This document shows positions 62,318 to 64,000 of a DNA stretch of 64,000 bases, in pieces. The translations under genes were made by a program, and so were the position numbers. Where the stretch lies: assembly GCF_002860325.1 (NCBI RefSeq), contig NZ_PKOJ01000002.1, positions 582,862 to 646,861 of the forward strand, in the 5' to 3' direction. The DNA is from Neptunicoccus cionae (GTDB lineage: Bacteria; Pseudomonadota; Alphaproteobacteria; Rhodobacterales; Rhodobacteraceae). Numbering within the stretch: position 1 is the stretch's first letter; the number at the start of each line of letters is the position of its first letter. Under the pieces are notes generated by a model. The model was not told the DNA's origin. It was given only the letters and a program-made list of their open reading frames with translations, and ran no database searches.

Positions 62318-63577
62318 GTGTCTAAAAAGCAAAATTTCAAATGGAAGATTGGCGCGCCGCTTCCCGGCATTGAAGCTCACACAGAGCGGAAACTCGAAGT
62401 CATCGAGCAGTATCTGGACGTTTACTTTGACACTGTAACTGCGAACCGCCGCATGGAAACACTCAGAATAACTATTGTCGATGGGTTTTGCGGTGGCGGA
62501 CTTTATCAAAAAGGTCGTGAAACGAGATATGGCAGCCCCTTTGCACTGCTAAATGCGGTAGAAAAGGCGAAAATTAGGGTCAATGCCGAGCGGCGCAAGC
62601 CTTTGGAAATTGTAGCGCACTTCTATTTTAGTGATGCAAATTCTTTGCATATGGCAGCCTTGCGCGATGAATTGTCTAAGAGTAAATTTTCAGAACAGTT
62701 AGACGAAAGCATTATCCTTCAAACCGGAGAGTTTGAAAATCTACTCCCAAAAGTGATTGCGGATATCAAGAGGCGCCAACGGCAAGGGCGAAGCTTCTTT
62801 GTCCTAGACCAATGGGGATACGTTGACGTTCCAGTTAATTGCCTTCAACAGATTTTCTCTAGCTTGGATAAGCCGGAGGCCATTCTAACTTTTTCGATAG
62901 ATGCGTTGTTAAACTACCTACGAACGGATGGTAGCGGTTTGGAGGGGCTGCGACAGTTTGGTATCTCGGAAGAATTCGTTTCCACTTGGCAGTCGCTTAA
63001 GGACGATGAGCAATTCGGTCGGGCAACCGCTCAGAGAACAATAATGGAGAACCTTCGCAGAAACAGTGGTGCGCACTTTTTCACCCCCTTCATGATGTAT
63101 TCCAAAACTGACAAACGTTGGATGTTGCTAGCACACCTTTCAAAGCACCAAGCCGCCCGAGACAAAATGCTTTCAGTACATTGGGATAAGCAAAATCACT
63201 TCCGGCATATTGGAAAAGGGAGCCTGTTTGAGCTTGGGTTCGACCATCGTCTAATTGAAAGCAAAGATTCCTTGTTTTCGTTTCGTGAGGATGACGAGAT
63301 TACTCTGTTGGGTGAATTGGAGAATGAGCTCCCAACCCGCGTCATGGACAACATGACTGAGGACATCCTCGCTGTCGAGCAGTTGCTATCTCAGATCGGC
63401 AATCTTACCGCTGCTCAAAACGATATGATCTTCAAAGTGCTTCAGAAGCTTGCTTCCGAGGGAGAAATTGAAGTTGAGAAGAAGGCTGGAGGTAGGAAGA
63501 AAGCTAGCACAAAGATTGAGGTGTCCGACATCTTAGTTCGACCGAGCCAGAGAATGCTGTTCACGAACTTTAGTTAA
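62318..63577 (+). CDS. tcmP: Three-Cys-motif partner protein TcmP
   Basis: Protein of 419 aa of the TcmP family, defined by its co-occurrence with three-Cys-motif proteins. A Rossmann methyltransferase-like motif I is TIVDGFCGGGLYQ (VDGFCGGG at 54-61), and the catalytic-like loop LDQWGYVDVPV (from 163) replaces the usual DPxG/DPPY form. The C-terminal part looks like a winged helix (IFKVLQKLASEGEIEVEKKA). Start codon is GTG. It follows the DUF5131 gene by 73 bp and is the last gene before attR. Confidence 0.87.
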   Translation: MSKKQNFKWKIGAPLPGIEAHTERKLEVIEQYLDVYFDTVTANRRMETLRITIVDGFCGGGLYQKGRETRYGSPFALLNAVEKAKIRVNAERRKPLEIVAHFYFSDANSLHMAALRDELSKSKFSEQLDESIILQTGEFENLLPKVIADIKRRQRQGRSFFVLDQWGYVDVPVNCLQQIFSSLDKPEAILTFSIDALLNYLRTDGSGLEGLRQFGISEEFVSTWQSLKDDEQFGRATAQRTIMENLRRNSGAHFFTPFMMYSKTDKRWMLLAHLSKHQAARDKMLSVHWDKQNHFRHIGKGSLFELGFDHRLIESKDSLFSFREDDEITLLGELENELPTRVMDNMTEDILAVEQLLSQIGNLTAAQNDMIFKVLQKLASEGEIEVEKKAGGRKKASTKIEVSDILVRPSQRMLFTNFS

Positions 63578-63850
63578 CAACCGGAATTTGGCATATTCGG
63601 TCCCAAAAGAGTCCGTGATCAAAGGTGGTCGGCGTCCCTTTACAAAACGAATGAGTCAGTCTTCTGCGCTCCTCTCGAGTGCAGTATAAGCCTGCGATAT
63701 TATCGATGGGAGTAGTTAATAATTGGTGTGGAATGTCATCATGGGCTTGTTGGCCGCTGCTCCAAGCGACCCTTGTGACATCCTTGTAATGCCCGACGCG
63801 CGTCCGGAAAAACACTGGTCTTCCAAGTATGTTAGCGTCTAGCCCAAGGC

Positions 63851-63896
63851 ATTTGTAATCAGTAGGTCCGCGGTTCGAGTCCGTGTGGGGGCACCA
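63851..63896 (+). repeat. attR core (46-bp direct repeat of the tRNA-Thr 3' half)
   Basis: Exact copy of the 3' 46 nt of tRNA-Thr, including CCA but lacking the 5' half, so it is not a functional tRNA. It closes the integrated element. The ~270 nt between TcmP and this site contain no credible gene. Confidence 0.93.
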
Positions 63897-63919
63897 TTTA
63901 AAACCCATATGACTGTGCA

Positions 63920-64000
63920 AGTTGAGCTACCCCCCGAAATTCGGACAGTGACGCAAGCTACGATTTGCAGTCTGCTGATCTTCGACGAGAAGGAGATCAG
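63920..64000. mobile_element. Possible insertion-sequence end
   Basis: Just outside attR the sequence TGAGCTACCCCCCGAAATTC, continuing GGACAGT, and a downstream GAGAAGGAGATCAG resembling a leader and ribosome-binding site, recall the ends of IS3-type elements with a transposase OrfA beginning beyond the window. Resemblance is from memory and the second end is not in view. Confidence 0.3.

Larger units (their letters stand above)
48467..63896. mobile_element. Integrated satellite-like or reduced prophage element
   Basis: Bounded by 46-bp perfect direct repeats derived from the 3' half of tRNA-Thr. It encodes, left to right, a tyrosine integrase, an excisionase-like HTH, unknown proteins, a non-coding control region, a portal/terminase operon and an AT-richer cargo block. 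Net inserted length is about 15.4 kb. Capsid, protease, tail and lysis genes are not recognised. It could be a phage-inducible satellite with its own packaging enzymes or a decayed prophage; tight gene overlaps and intact motifs favour an active element. Confidence 0.88.

Noticed and set aside
48467..63896. Gene transfer agent or complete prophage
   Set aside because: The tRNA att repeats and integrase exclude a gene transfer agent; lack of capsid, tail and lysis genes excludes a complete prophage.
63570..63920. 116-aa minus-strand frame beginning near attR (contains CPHTDSNRGPTDYK)
   Set aside because: It is an antisense reading of the tRNA-derived repeat, a well-known source of false protein entries, with no ribosome-binding site.
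1..64000. CRISPR arrays, rRNA genes, riboswitches
   Set aside because: No regularly spaced direct repeats, rRNA-like sequence or recognisable riboswitch (including a B12 type before bluB) was seen by eye.

Overview
The window reads as a chromosomal segment of an alphaproteobacterium of the Rhodobacteraceae (Roseobacter-type). The pointers are the ffh - chorismate mutase - rpsP - rimM - trmD - rplS - rpmE translation cluster, a MipZ division-site ATPase, GC-rich coding sequence and a CTTG/TATACG promoter style in front of ribosomal genes. This is judged from protein families and gene order only; no database was searched.

Layout. 1-10 kb: a DegT-type aminotransferase cut by the left edge, a Kef-type cation/proton antiporter, a hydantoinase/oxoprolinase, an enoyl-CoA hydratase, a large AsmA-family protein, an EamA exporter and mipZ. 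10-24 kb: the translation cluster on the minus strand (rpmE, rplS, trmD, a phosphotransferase, rimM, then bluB, rpsP, chorismate mutase, a GNAT acetyltransferase, ffh). A GAF histidine kinase and a two-gene ABC exporter are inserted on the plus strand. 24-36 kb: azoreductase, a second EamA exporter, an ArsR regulator, tRNA-Met with the stump of an old integrase, TerC, an RND efflux pump with its adaptor, a VIT1-type carrier, a GST and two TetR regulators, one coupled to a DsbA-like oxidoreductase. 36-48 kb: an AhpD/CMD-like protein and an FAD/NAD(P)-binding protein diverging from twin palindromic operators, two large sensor kinases around a DUF2254 protein, a sulfotransferase-like protein and an orphan Fbp-type iron permease ending at tRNA-Thr(TGT).

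From the 3' half of tRNA-Thr to a perfect 46-bp copy of it near the right edge lies a 15.4-kb integrated element. It carries an integrase and an excisionase-like HTH, an unknown 400-aa protein, a non-coding control region, and a tightly overlapping packaging-type operon. That operon holds a portal-like protein, a winged-helix-like protein, a scaffold-like coiled coil, a TerS-like protein, and a large terminase naturally split into separate ATPase and nuclease genes. No major capsid, protease or tail gene is visible, so the element looks like a phage satellite or a reduced prophage that would need structural proteins from elsewhere. A 25-bp motif, CTTGTAACGC-N8-TTACAAG, occurs just in front of the integrase and again upstream of the packaging operon, which suggests one regulator controls both.

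The right end of the element, next to attR, holds compositionally different, AT-richer cargo: an SF2 helicase with a possible C-terminal nuclease, a three-Cys-motif DUF5131 (Gp37/Gp68) protein, and its TcmP partner with a methyltransferase-like fold. An antisense Cys-rich protein and a perfect 12-bp inverted repeat lie upstream. This is the best candidate in the window for an undescribed system, most plausibly anti-phage or inter-element defence. After attR the last ~80 bases may be the end of an insertion sequence.
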